Positions 23,359 to 34,510 are shown, counted from the stretch's first letter. The stretch: DNA of 64,000 nt from Morinoia aosen (GCA_030386875.1 CM059558.1:3915501-3979500), one strand, 5' to 3'. The notes: generated by a model from the letters alone, not told the origin. A program made the numbers and translations.

Positions 23359-23446
23359 TTGCTATCCCTATAGAACATAGAATATCATAAAACAATGTGT
23401 AAATTTAGTTTGATAACATTAAAAGTATGATTTAAAAAAAAAAAAA

Positions 23447-23889
23447 CATGAGATGTTGATAAAGCAATTAATTCTGTGAATTTTCATTGTTGAAACTGAA
23501 ATGTTTTCTGCCCAATATACCTAAATGTGTATGTCAGACACTTGCTGCTGCTCTCTGCCAGTGTCAAATTTCATCCGGGCAAGACGGTCACCACCACTGG
23601 ACTAGCTTCATCCAAAGGTTCTCAGGTCCAACGGTCTTCCAGCTGAGAAGATCTGTGACTTTAAGAGGTCTCAACAAGGCCTCACCCCAATCAAGAAGAA
23701 GAAGAATCTAAGCTACACGTGTTGATGGTAGGAAGCCTACCTGTCCCCCGACAGTGCTCCAAAATGGACAGCTACAGAAGCCATTAGAGGTGGCCTAGGG
23801 TGGAGCATATTTTCAGGAAGAATGATGAAAGCTGTGCTAAATTATAAAGTGAGAATTGAAAGAATATCAGGTGAGTGAAGCAAATTTTT
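23447..23889. other. Flank of the LINE, possible short repeat end
   Basis: No gene supported. A GC-richer piece at 23555-23710 ends in aagaagaagaag, like the 3' tail of a retroelement. At 23866-23876 aatatcag/gtgagt looks like a splice donor, but no matching exon was recognised. Confidence 0.4.
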
Positions 23890-24245
23890 GGTCAATGTTA
23901 AGTTTGATGCGATCACGGAAAATAATAATTTTATTCCAAAGAATCACTAAAGGAACCCATTTAAGAATGTTTTACACAAATGACATTCTGCTTGCTGATG
24001 CGTTATTTTTGAATTATTTAACTTCAAGTTGGCTTTTGCACCGAGCGTGCTATAAGCGGAATTTAATTAATAACGTAAGCTAACCCCCTATTACAAACGT
24101 AAAGAGGGTCAATGTGAAGGGTGATGCAATCAAAGGCTATGGGAATTTTATTCACAAGAATCACTAAAGGAACCCATTTAAGAACGTTTTACATGAATGA
24201 CATTCTGCTCTCTGATGCGTTATTTTCGATTTAGGCTCAAGTCTT

Positions 24246-24268
24246 GCTGAGCGGCGAAGCCGCTCAGC
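24246..24268. repeat. Perfect hairpin, left
   Basis: 10-bp arms gctgagcggc and gccgctcagc with a 3-nt loop (gaa). It is paired with the hairpin at 24800-24828 through the surrounding inverted repeat. Confidence 0.95.
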
Positions 24269-24469
24269 GAGAATGAAAATATCGATTATAACTGGAATTT
24301 GATGCTGATTCCGAATATGCAATTTGTTTTGACCGCTCTCGATTTTTTCGATTTTTTTTTCATTTTTTTTGGAAAGGCGGCTAGCAACAACTGAGGTGGT
24401 GCCCAAAGAATGCCATGTCCGTACAGGTTGGGTGGAACCTGGCCCTATCCGGTACTCAGGTCTTCAAGG

Positions 24470-24665
24470 CACGGTCTGACCATGTTGGGTCGAGAATGGC
24501 AGAGTTCGGATCATGAGGTGGTGCAGGCCAAAGTATGCCAAGTCCGACCAGGTTGGGTCAAGAATGGCAGAGTTCGGATCATGAGGTGGTGCAAGCCAAA
24601 GTATGCCAAGTCCGACCAGGTTGGGTCGAGAATGGCAGAGTTCGGATCATGAGGTGGTTCAGGCC
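24470..24665 (+). repeat. 68-bp tandem repeat at the centre of the foldback element
   Basis: About three copies of a unit containing gggtcgagaatggcagagtt, cggatcatgaggtggtgc and caagtccgaccaggtt; a diverged half copy precedes at about 24390-24440. The unit has an open frame through all copies but no start-stop logic of a gene. Confidence 0.9.
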
Positions 24666-24799
24666 TAAAAAAACATTAAAAATGTATAAAAATTTAAAAT
24701 TTAAAAAAATCACAAAAAATCGAAAAAATCGAGAGCGGTCAAAACAAATTGCAGATTCGGAATCAGCATCAAATTCTAGTTATAAACGATATTTTCATT

Positions 24800-24828
24800 C
24801 TCGCTGAGCGGCTTTGCCGCTCAGCGAG
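24800..24828. repeat. Perfect hairpin, right
   Basis: 13-bp arms ctcgctgagcggc and gccgctcagcgag with a 3-nt loop (ttt). The loop has diverged from the left hairpin while the arms are kept. Confidence 0.95.
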
Positions 24829-25499
24829 ACTTGTTCCTCGATTTATTCAACTTTGAACTTGGTATACGCATGCCAAGGAAACGGGCGAGCCAAGCAGAAT
24901 TTAATTAATAATTGAAGCTAACCCCCTATTACAAACGGAAAGAGGTTGGGTTGTGAGGGAAAGCCACAGTTCTTCTAGTGAAAATTATAAATAAAAGTTA
25001 AAAGCAACCCATTGAGGTCACGTAAACAATTGTTTACATCTGCTCTATGATGGCGGCAGCCGTACTGGGTGGCACCATCTATGAGCTGACTGTAAAGGTG
25101 ACGACGTAATAATGATGACTAAACATAAACGTAAAAAGCACCAAATAGGAGAAATAGTATGTTAACATCTCTTTGTTATCAACTGATAACAATATTTCTT
25201 TTTATTTCATTAACAATTTCTATCATTCTTTTATTTATACGAAGTTCTGGCGAAAACTTTAACACCTCATGATCAAACTTTGCCTTTCCCGACCTAACCT
25301 GGTCGTACTCTGTGTTGCACATTTTGCGCGGGAAAGCAATTTCACCTATAACTTCAAAGCTGAATAATTCCAAAAAAGCGCATCGGAGAGCAGAATGACA
25401 TTCGTGTAAAACTTTCTTAAATGGGTTTCTTTAGTGGTTCTTAAGAATAAAATTCCCATTTCCTTTGATTGCATCACGCTGCACATTGACCGTAAAGAG

Positions 25500-25745
25500 G
25501 TTAGGTTGTGAGGGGGAGCCACAGTTCTTCTACTGAAAATTATAAATAAAGGTTCTAACTGACCAATTAAGGTGCATCCGCAGTCGTGCTTACATCAGCT
25601 CTAAGATGGCTGCGACCGTACCTGTTGGGCGCCATCTTGGAGCCGATGTCAAATTGTTGACGTCATCCTAATAGGTGGGTTTGAACCTTTATTTATAATT
25701 TCCACTAGAACAACTGTGGCTCCCCCTTACGACCCAACCTGTTTA
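25500..25745. repeat. Inner inverted-repeat unit (MITE-like)
   Basis: gggggagccacagttcttct with aaattataaataaaggttc at 25510-25556 is mirrored by gaacctttatttataattt and agaacaactgtggctccccc at 25680-25730. About 120 bp lie between, containing gatggctgcgaccgtac and gcgccatcttggagc. A diverged single copy of this unit is at 24950-25110, so the unit has been copied within the larger element. Confidence 0.85.
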
Positions 25746-26129
25746 CGTTTGTAATAGGGTGTTAGCTTCTGTCATTTATCAAATTCTGCTTGGGGCACAA
25801 AAGCCAACTTCAAAGTTGAATAATTCGAAAATAATGCATCAGCAAGCAGAATGTCTTTCGTGTAAAACATTCTTATATGGGTTCCTTTAGTGATTCTTGG
25901 GATCAGAATTATTATTTTCCGTGATTGCATTAAACTTAACATTGTCCGAATTTTTTAATGGAATCTGAGAGTAAGCTATTGGGAGAAAGTATGTTGGGGG
26001 CATGCAAGAAAACTAAGTCTACAAAAAATTATTCATGTTAGAATTGGGAGTCCTGTGAATGATTAAAGTTTAATAAAAGTTGGAGGTTTAGGGCCTGAGT
26101 GACACTGCAAGAGTTGGAAAAAAGAGATT

Positions 26130-26275
26130 GAGAGGCATCTTAGGCGTGTGGTTTTCGAACCCACCTCCGTGCAGGCAAACCCGGGTTTGAGTCCCGACGC
26201 TGGTGGCGATTGTATCTGTTGGGTATAGGGTAAAAATTACAAGCACAATACCCCACTGTACCGAGGTGCCTGAAA
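26130..26275 (+). mobile_element. SINE family S, copy 3, left half
   Basis: The head has the B-box gggtttgagtcccgacgctgg; the body has gttgggtatagggtaaaaat and runs to ggtgcctgaaa, where the hAT-like element begins. The other half is at 28103-28250. Confidence 0.9.
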
Positions 26276-28102
26276 CAGGGTGCGTACAGGCATGGAGAAG
26301 CATGGAAAGTAGTTGAATTTTGAAAATGGTCATTGAAAGTCATGAAATTTTAGGATTTTCGTGAAAAGAAAATTTTACTGTTGAAAATTTTCGTTCCGTT
26401 TGGTCCGCGTTGAGCGAGGCGTTGTCAGTAACCTTCGAGTGTTACTTGGGCTCTGATTGGTTGATACAGCTACGTCTTTAGTGTCCGCGATTTTGATTGG
26501 TTCTCAGGCGTCACGTGAAACCAAACGCGCTCAGTGTGACTGAAGACACGCGCTCGCTCGGACCATTGTTGACCTGTCGCCACTGTTGAACATTTTCGAG
26601 CTTTGTTGAACATTCCACAGCCGAAAGGGAAGTCGTACAAGACAATTGAAGGACTCTCACTGGACCCCCTCTTCGAGGCCAAGGTGCAAGCGTTCCTGTC
26701 AGTTGCGAAGATCTTGAACCCCTTTCTCAAAAAGTTTCAAGGAGACGCGCCACTCCTGCCTTTCATGTGCAATGACATCATCAAGATTTTGAAGGTTCTG
26801 TTGGAGAGGTGTGTGAAAGCAGAGGTGCTGGAAAAACTGACCACACCAGCTAAGTATGCTGCCCTTGACTTCAATGACAAGACCATCTACCTGCAAAATA
26901 GCAAGATTGACCCTGGCTTTGTTGCTGCAAGTATTTTGAAAGATCAGATGGCTGCAAAGAAAGTGAATGAGAGGCTTGCTTTCTCCTTCAGGGATGATGT
27001 GAAGAATTTCCTTGTTGCTGTCATCAAGAAGATTGTTGAGAAGTCACCTTTGAAATTCGGGTTGGCCCGAAACATGGGCTGGCTGGTGCCAAGTGTCTTT
27101 GTGGATCGCACAAAGAGAGAGAAGACAAAGTCCATGCTGAAAAACTGTCTGCAGCTGCTCAGCGATGCTAAGAGGCTACCACAGGGTGACATTGATGAGG
27201 TGATGAGCCAGTTTTCAGAGTTCTTTGATGAGGCACAGAGGAAGATCAGCACTTTCAACAGTTTTCAGCAAGACACTGATTGGCTAGATGTCTTCTGGAG
27301 CAGCCAGCTGGCCACATCCTCCCTCAAGAAACTGTGGCTGGTTGTGAAGATGCTACTGGTCCTGTCACATGGCCAGGCTTCAGTGGAAAGGGGCTTTTCT
27401 GTGAGCAAGCAGCTCATGGAAGTCAACATGGGTGAGAACACCATCGTGGCGCAGAGAGTGGTCATGGACCACATCAAACATGTAGGAGGTATCTCCAAGG
27501 TTGACATTTCCAAGAAACTCCTCTTTTCAGCTTCACAGGGCAGACAGCGCTATCAACACTACCTGGATCAAAAGAAGGAAGAGGCAGAGAAGCAGAAGAA
27601 GGGAGAGAAGAGGAAGAGAGAACTGGATGAAGTGGAGAACCTGAAGACAAAACGGAAGAGGATGGAGGAGAGTCTGCAAGCGCTGGTGGAGGATGCTGAC
27701 AGCTTTGCACGGAAGGCAGAGGACAAGAATGATTTGCGCCTACTGGCAAAGTCAAATGCATTGAGGAAATCAGCCAAAGACAAGCAAGAACAACTCAAGG
27801 GGCTGAATGCGGAAATTAATGACAAACTTAATGCACTGGCAAATGCATAGCAGATGCTATTGAACTGTCCAGCATGACTGTTTGGTGTTGTGATGATCAT
27901 TTACACATTTATGAAAACAAAACCTGCAAGTAATGATGAATGTTCTGTGAAGTTTATGACTGAAATACATTTATTGTGCTGCAATTTAACTTTGTGTGAC
28001 ATTATTTTGGGCAGAGAGAGGTAGTGAAAATGTGATTTGGTTGGCATAAAAAGTCATGAAAAAGTAGTGGAATTTTGAACCTCAGAGCCTGTACGCACCC
28101 TG
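26276..28102 (+). mobile_element. hAT-like transposon (1827 bp) inserted in a SINE
   Basis: Terminal inverted repeats CAGGGTGCGTACAGGC are exact at both ends (26276-26291; reverse complement at 28087-28102). The insertion splits a SINE and duplicates 6 bp, ctgaaa (26270-26275 and 28103-28108), rather than the usual 8 of hATs. I recall hAT subgroups with shorter duplications, but that is memory, not checked. The subterminal regions share a direct-looking aattttga/tcatgaaa composition. The single coding frame inside covers only the C-terminal part of a transposase, so this copy is an internally deleted or 5'-shortened derivative. Confidence 0.9.
26603..27850 (+). pseudogene. hAT-family transposase, C-terminal part, long open frame
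   Basis: The 415-codon open frame ends at TAG 27848-27850 and has no ATG at its start. It is open from 26573, the residue-1 codon at 26603 is TTG, and the first in-frame Met is at about residue 55. Residues 30-75 (LSVAKILNPFLKKFQGDAPL) match the region before the hAT dimerisation domain. Residues about 235-290 carry LSHGQASVERGFSVSKQLM, a hATC core with the VERxFS motif. The tail (about 305-415) is Lys/Glu-rich with KRKREL and KTKRKRM, likely coiled coil and nuclear signal, longer than in most hATs. The BED finger and most of the DDE region are absent. A first exon could have been lost or spliced away. No internal stop in 1.25 kb implies recent origin or constraint. Confidence 0.8.
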
Positions 28103-28250
28103 CTGAAATGGGTACCGGTCTTGACCAGGAGAAAGCGTCCTGGCGTTAGTTATAAGGCATTTGAAAATTCAATGTACAAGGTGATATGTAGGTATCAGGC
28201 TTGAAATTGGAAATAAAGCATTTGTAGATGCCTTCATTATTATTATTATA
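28103..28250 (+). mobile_element. SINE family S, copy 3, right half
   Basis: Continues the body after the hAT-like insertion: ctgaaatgggtaccggtctt, then ggcatttgaaaattcaatgt and ggaaataaagcatttgtaga, ending in (att)n at about 28235-28246. Confidence 0.9.
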
Positions 28251-28740
28251 AACAAAAGAGTATGGATTGAATAAGTGGAAGCTCAGAATGATGCAGAAGC
28301 CTACATTTAACTGGTATATGCTAAAGGAAGTACCTAAGTGTGAGATGTTCTATTTTGGTAGTTTTGTAAGTCAACTCTTGTTTGCTGTGAGGTGTAAGTC
28401 ATTGAGTGTGAACAGACGTACATGCAGGTGGAATGAGAATAATAATAGATTATGTCAGCAGTGTAATAGTGGAGTGGAGGAAACAATTGAGTATTTTGTG
28501 CTGAAATGTAGTATGTGCAAAAGAGAGAGAGAGTTTCATGAATATGGTGTTTGAGCAGTATGGAGAGAATGAGTGGTATGCCAGATGTACTGAAGATAAT
28601 TGTGGTATGTGCTGTACTCCGGATTGGATCAGGAGTGTAATTTAAGTATCATTGAAGCTCATAAAGTTTTTATCGTACATGCCTGGAGTAATAGACTGAC
28701 TGGAATGAGCTAGTCAGGTAGAGTGGGCTGTAATGACCCA
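28251..28740 (+). pseudogene. LINE C-terminal zinc-motif fragment
   Basis: The frame 28267-28554 reads LNKWKLRMMQKPTFNWYML, then FGSFVSQLLFAVRCKSLSVN and RTCRWNENNN, then CQQCNSGVEETIEYFVLKC. The last is the Cx2C…HxxxxC-like motif (His replaced by Tyr) at the end of many LINE ORF2 proteins. It is likely the same family as 13127-14215. It abuts a SINE, and the RT is missing. Confidence 0.7.
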
Positions 28741-28759
28741 CCATGCCTCAAGATGGTGT

Positions 28760-30496
28760 TTTGACGTACTGGTTTTCCCAGTGATGTTGTCCTATGGCGG
28801 CTTGTGGCAAGGATCGGTGGGTCCTGAGTAGTTTATTGGACAATTTTGGTACGCAGTCACTAACCTCCTTTATGTGAATATTGTGAGTATTGCAGAGGGA
28901 ATTGTAGGCCGTTACAAAGGCTCTGACGCTGTTGGCCCTCAATTTTAAGTTCAAGTTCATGTTAATGCTATTCTTACTTCAATGTTATTTATGCCAGATC
29001 TCAAAAACTAAGTATTTTTGAGTGCAATATCACTGATGTAAAATGTCTCCAATAACCTAGATGTGGCAACAAAATTTTCAAAAATGTTGACAATTGTAAA
29101 ATCAGTATTGACCTAGGAAACTCTCAAAAAGGGTAGAGAGTGTAATCTTTTTTTATAGAAGCGTTGATGTCCTAAGTTCAATTATAAGATTAGGCCTGAG
29201 TAAATGCAGACTAGTGATAGGTGGGTGAAAAAAATGAAAAATATATCTTGAATTGAGTGTGTTGAGAAGCTGGATTTTCAAAAGTTATGTTCAAGGTATA
29301 GCAGACCTTTGGATGACTGGTTTTTGTGGTGTATTAGAAGTAAATTGCACATATTGAGAGAAAGAATAGGAGTACATTGAAAGACTAAAATATGGATTAA
29401 ATAAGTGAAAACAGCAATAAAGAAAAATTGACATGGAATGTTGGGAAGCTGGATGTAATTTCAGAATAGGACACAAGTTGAGAAAAGTCAGAAATTTGTT
29501 AGCTATTTTGTAAAGTAGCTTACTTCTTCAATGTATTCAATTTTTCTCGCAATACATATCAAATCTGTTTTATGATGAAAATAAACTAAATAGCTACTCT
29601 CTATCTAACAATTAATGCTCCTGTTTAAATATTGGCTTTGATAATACCAGGTTGTGGGAGGTTTATGGGAAAAATATATTCATTATAAAATATAAGGCGT
29701 TTGAATTCTCTTTCATCAAATTTAATTATAGTTCTTCACTCCATTTATTTTTTCATTCACCTAGGATTCATAAAAGTTAGATGAAAAATTTTGTTGGAAA
29801 GAAATGAAAATGAAAAAAATGCAAGTTCACTATATCATCACAACTTTTATTTCCTGACTCACATGTATTGATGCTGGAGCAGTTAGGAAATTGATGCATG
29901 CAATAATGGTTGAGAGTGAGGAGAAAATTGCTTTTAGGTGAAGAGCAATCTGTAGCTTTAGATCTATTCACTCCAAATGTCACTAACGTAATTATTTTCC
30001 TTTTCTCTTTTCTGTTATCTTAGTGTACGTTTATTATATCTAAATTTCTTTAATTAAGTAATTATAATTTATTTCTGTTTGCTTGATGTCTGTCCATATT
30101 TGTAAACTAGTTTCATTGGCTTTTGATTAAAAAGAATGATGAAATGTGGTAGTTCTAATCTTTGATGCAATGATATATTATCCTTATCTACAGGTATTGT
30201 GTAGAAATATGGAAGTGTAAATATTGTGTTGAGGAAGAGACTAGTGAGATGGTGACCATCTATGTAGTAGACTTGCAAAACTAATGCCCTGGTTCTCTGT
30301 TGTATCAAACCCTCATTATTACCATATTAGAAATATCTATTGACTTATGTTCATCTCTTTACACTTGGCCAGATCTTTGTTCCATGCATAACCGTTTGTT
30401 TTAGATCATTCTTTTTATTCAAGGCTGAGTTGGGCTCATATATAGTGTCATTTTATTGTTGTCTTGTTATTTTAAATTTTATTCCAGGTTTGATTC
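28760..30496. other. Non-coding, AT-rich
   Basis: No repeat structure or gene was recognised. Base composition is uniform and short open frames look random. It could be intron or intergenic DNA. Confidence 0.5.
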
Positions 30497-30720
30497 TACA
30501 GTCATACCTCACTTAAAAAAATTTGTTCCAGAAGTGGTTTTCTAATGTGTTTTTAATAAGTACCATTATATTTTACATGTAGAAGGCCTGATTTGTTCCA
30601 AACCCACCCAATACTCCCCCCTTAAACCCTTTAAAATTTTTAGAAGTAAACTAATCTTGTATGAAATATGTGCTGAAAGTAAAAGAGAATTGTTCAATAA
30701 ACAATGAAAATGAATAAGAC
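30497..30720 (+). mobile_element. Tigger/pogo-like terminal fragment
   Basis: A TA followed by cagtcatacctcacttaa at 30499-30516 matches the typical start of Tigger-type elements (CAGTCATACCTC…). No matching inverted end or transposase was found within the next kilobase, so this is a lone end or strongly deleted copy; the right limit is a guess. Confidence 0.45.
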
Positions 30721-32397
30721 CTGCAAATCATTTGAAGTATTTTTTTAAATTTTTGAATATTTCATAGAAAAAACCATTCAGATCCCTCTGCTGATGCAGC
30801 AAGTATTAGTGACTTATTAATGGTAGTGACTTCTTACAACTATGGAAGACTTATCTTGAATGTTTTAGGCTTATTAGTGGTTTATTAGTTTGTAGGTTTT
30901 GACAGAAAACAATGGTATAAAACAGGGTGTCATCTGTGCTCTGATGCTCAGTAACTTTGAATGCCATTTACTCCGAAAGACTTTTGACTTTGCCACTTTA
31001 TTTCTCCTACAGTTTTGAGGGTAAGTAGAAAATCTTCTTTGCGTTGTGAAGATCAAGGTGAGTACTATAGAATTGAGATGTAGTTTTTTGATAAGTTGAT
31101 AATGAATTTTTTATTGCCATATCAGGAAAGAAATGTTTTACAAATTAAAAAATGTATTAAAATTTTTCTGGAGTGATATCCAAAAATAGAATAATAATTT
31201 TGTAGATATGTTCATTGTGAATCTAACGCAAAACAATCATCTGTATGTAAAATGTTGGCTGAAAAATAACAATTTAAAAAACTTTCTTTGCTTTGGGGTG
31301 GGTTTGGTGTGAGTGGAAGGAAAGAGGTATGGATAAATTCCCAAAAATTTATGCCCATAAATGTCTATTTGAATGTTATTAACATGTTGGGAATACCTAT
31401 AAGCTTATTTCACTCATGAAGTTTTTTTTCATTAATTTATAATTTATGAATATTTTATAGGGCCAAACCATTCGATTCCCCCAAGCCATGAGCTATTATA
31501 TTGAAAACAGAGCATGTATGAAAACTGAAAGTATAGTGAGTGAACGGTGTGAAATGCTTGTGGGTGTGCATCAGTGGTGTGTAATATCACGTTTGTTAAA
31601 TATGTATCAAGTGGAAATGTTGAGATTACGGTCATCAATACATTTAAGATAAAGAAAAACTGTAGGCATAAAAGTGTTTATATGGGTCTCTTATGGCAAG
31701 ACTCCAGGTGGTTGTAAATTTGAATTAAGGCAAAAAATTTTTATCAATAGTTGTTTTTAGTATTTGGAAGTATTTGGGGCTGCTAATATTGAATTAGATA
31801 AGGTGAAACTAGAAGATGGTAACAAGCATGGAAAAGTTTGTAAAGTGCTGTAAGGAAAAGTTACCTGACTATAAATGCTAGAAAAATTGTACTGTAAGGA
31901 AATTAGGCATTTTGTTGTTTCATTGGTTGAATGGACTTGAATTCTCCTTTGTATTTAAATTTCATTCTATTGTATTCCATTCTGTTCCTTTACTGAATGC
32001 TCTTTTAGTTCTATCCAGCTTCATCTTACAGTAAAGATAAAATAATTTAATTCATCTTTAATCAATAAATATAATACTTGAATAACCTCATAAAACCTGC
32101 CTTCCTGAAAAAGGAGTATCCTGTATGATCAGGACTTTCATTAGGTAAGTCATTCATCTTTTATTCAAAGATAGCTAATGATGCCAGTCTTAAATTACTA
32201 TAGTTCTCATGTATTGCAGGATTAAACTATTTGTTGTGATAATGTTGAAATGTAGTCAAGATCAAAGGATTCACATTTTCTCTTCAATTTAGAAGAACAT
32301 TTATGAGTGACCTCTTGATTGCAGTTGTACAGTAAGATGAGTTGATGCTACACTGCAACCTTGAAGGTTATGATTGTTTGCCCTTGTTTACCTTCAG
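30721..32397. other. Non-coding, AT-rich
   Basis: No gene or clear repeat seen. It probably forms intron or upstream region of the zinc-finger gene at 39-43 kb. Confidence 0.45.
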
Positions 32398-32489
32398 AGC
32401 AGCAAGGGTCAGGTGGAGACCAGCGAGTTGGTGCTGGCTGGAGTGCCTGGCAGTGTTGGGGCCACTGATTGACTTCTGGAGTCTGACAG
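32398..32489 (+). other. Candidate exon (92 bp) with good splice signals
   Basis: A GC-rich island in AT-rich DNA, preceded by tgtttaccttcag and followed by gacag/gtgagc. One frame reads SSKGQVETSELVLAGVPGSV with a TGA shortly after. It is therefore either the last coding piece of another transcript or, more simply, a 5' untranslated exon. It lies 6.8 kb upstream of the zinc-finger gene on the same strand and could be its leader exon. Confidence 0.45.
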
Positions 32490-32619
32490 GTGAGCCTTCA
32501 TGGCCTGCTCTACTGCTTTGATGCCCCTCCTTTAAATCCTGTGGCTCTTTGGTTTACTTTGAATTGTCTTTAGTTTCCAGATAACTGTGTTAAAGATTTG
32601 ATTGCGTGTGTAACATCAT

Positions 32620-33813
32620 TTAAGGGGACCGTCTACGTAAAAAAAAAGTCCGTCATTTATGGATGGATTTCTCTGAAATTTTCACAGTAGGTGTGAAATG
32701 ATGCAAAGATCATTTGTTATTTGACAAAATTTTTGTATCTGCACTAGAAATTTTTTTTATTTTTGAAAAATATGATAAAATAGGGGTTTTTTTTAAAATC
32801 TATCTTCTTCTACAATTTTGAAGTTACAGACCCAGTACTTCGTTTTTAGATTGCTTATATGTCTATATAACCACATGCAATAGGGAATTTTGATAACTTC
32901 TTTTTGTGGATTTTGTGAATTAAAAAAAAAATGAACTTTTATTCATTTTTTTTTCATGTCGTGTAATTTTCAAAATAATAAATGTATCAGAAAATGCTAT
33001 TGCACATGGATACACCTTCCTAAGCCCTATCGAATGGTATATAAACCATTCTCATAGCTCTAAAATTGTGGAAGGAGATACATTTGAGAAACCAATTATC
33101 AAGTTTCCAGAAAAACATGTTTTTTCACCAAAAAAGATTTTTCTCTTTTTATCTTTTGAACTACAGGGTTTTCTACAATGAACTCTTGGGTGTTTGTAGC
33201 TCTTTTCAAGCCCTTTCGATTGATATAATTTAAATTACTGTAGCTCTGTAACTCTGGGGAAAAATATACAACAAAAGAGAATAGGTGTTATTCTTGAAAA
33301 CAACCAATTTTTTTAATTTTTCATTTTTTTTGACCAAAATACGTTTTTTTGTAAAGTCAACTCCTTTGTTTTATAGCTCTTTTCAAGCACTTTGGATTGG
33401 TGTGCTCGCCATAGCTGTAGCTATGATACTGCAGCTGTCATCGAGCTATGAATGAAAGCTGCGGTATCATAGATACGGTAGAACAGCTAAATTCTGAAAT
33501 TGTCAAAAATTATAAAAAAATATTTACTCAGCGTTAGAATGTTTCGTTTGAATAATGGAAGCACTTTGAGTAGCCATTAACGAACTATAATGCCATTCCC
33601 GCAGAGAAACACGCTCAATTGACCCCCAATAATGAGGGGGGAGGGTTCAAGGTCACTCCACCCCCCATCGCTTTCCCCCCTCTGGTGGGCGCACTATTCG
33701 GAGTAGACGTAAACGGAAAGTACCAATGGAAGCGCAAGAAAATCCTCTATAAGATGCATATAAAAGCAGAAAATCAACACATATCCTGATTTCTACGTAG
33801 ATGGTCTCCTTAA
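32620..33813. mobile_element. Non-autonomous DNA element flanked by TTAA
   Basis: The ends GGGGACCGTCTACGTA (32624 onward) and its inverted partner TACGTAGATGGTCTCC (33794-33809) form terminal inverted repeats with few mismatches. Both are bordered by TTAA (32620-32623, 33810-33813), the target duplication used by piggyBac and Kolobok elements. The 1.19-kb interior has no coding frame. It is built of imperfect repeats of about 120-140 bp, each with words like cttttcaagc, cttt/atcgatt and gtggaaggag/ctctggggaaa. A related, more decayed copy lies at 52056-53778. Confidence 0.85.
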
Positions 33814-34139
33814 GACCTTTAACTTATTCTCAGTTCTTTAATTTCATTTTTAGAATTTTAATTGAATCCTGTTTTATTTTGTTTAGCTATTTTGAATTTT
33901 GCATCAGTCAATTAGTCAAGTTACTACTTTTTATAGATTTTATTTTAAGCTATGATTTCCAGTGTTGATAGCAATTCATGAGTCTTCTCTTGTGCAGCCT
34001 TTCTGATTGCTAACAAGTAACCCATATCACCATTTTGTAGTTTGCCTTGATCTTCTTATATATTTTGCTCATTCATTAAGCCGTAAGTGTTTCTAAATTA
34101 TAGACTGCGTAGATAGTGCTATACAGGTCTTCTGGAACC

Positions 34140-34510
34140 GTTAACATTTCTGTATTGAGGAGGCAAACATTTGAGTGTTCTCCTAACAGTATGAGAGTGT
34201 TTGGCTGATGTACTGGATGGATATGAAACTTGAGCCTCAAAAGTGGCTGATAGGAGTCATTGGAATGTACTCCAGATGGGGTGTCTGAGAAGTATGGCTG
34301 GGGTGACTTTGTGGGATAGGTAAATCAATGAGGTGAGAAGTATGAAGAATGTGGGAAGGGTGGCAGGTGGAGAAAGTGTGAACTGCTGCGTGTTGAAGAA
34401 AGTGTGGAGAAAGCGTGAACTGCTGCGTGTTGAAGTGGTTTGGCTGTATGGGGAAATTAAATTGGAATTGTTGGTGAAGGAAGCAATGAAGTCAGAAGCG
34501 CATTTATCTA
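34140..34510 (+). pseudogene. LINE ORF2 fragment downstream of RT
   Basis: One frame, with two stops, reads GYET*ASKVADRSHWNVLQ, then MGCLRSMAGVTLWDR, then INEVRSMKNVGRV and LLRVEVVWLYGEI. The YGxExW…RCLRxxxGVTxxDRxxNEEV arrangement is standard just after the RT of several LINE clades. The segment is short and broken. An 11-bp inverted repeat, catttatctag/ctagataaatg, lies at 34500-34528. Confidence 0.65.

Larger units (their letters stand above)
17640..23446 (+). mobile_element. Apparently full-length I-type LINE
   Basis: A two-ORF non-LTR retrotransposon with no visible break: ORF1 (17802-19583) and ORF2 (19573-23358) overlap by 11 bp, then a 75-bp 3' UTR and a 13-A tail (23434-23446). The 5' end is not fixed. 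It lies between the hAT target duplication (ending 17460) and ORF1, and no long target duplication was found; atgaga at 17560-17565 versus 23448-23453 is too short to trust. The RNase H domain with CCHC-bearing ORF1 points to the I superfamily (I, Nimb or Loa-like clades). Intact frames imply recent activity. Confidence 0.93.
23890..25947. mobile_element. Nested foldback element with long terminal inverted repeats
   Basis: The outer arms 23890-24105 and 25745-25947 are inverted copies of each other (ends ggtcaatgttaagttt and its complement with ggacaatg). The words agaatcactaaaggaaccca, tgacattctgcttgctgatg and ctaaccccctattacaaacg lie in the same order in the left arm and are inverted in the right. 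Flanking aattttt on both sides (23883-23889, 25949-25955) is a candidate target duplication. Inside, a second inverted pair (24103-24222 and 25375-25500) and a third (24222-24375 and 24700-24850) nest around a tandem core. No coding region; this is a non-autonomous foldback or composite of several insertions. Confidence 0.8.

Noticed and set aside
17560-23453. Target duplication of the intact LINE (atgaga)
   Set aside because: Six bases with nearby mismatches are too few to distinguish from chance.
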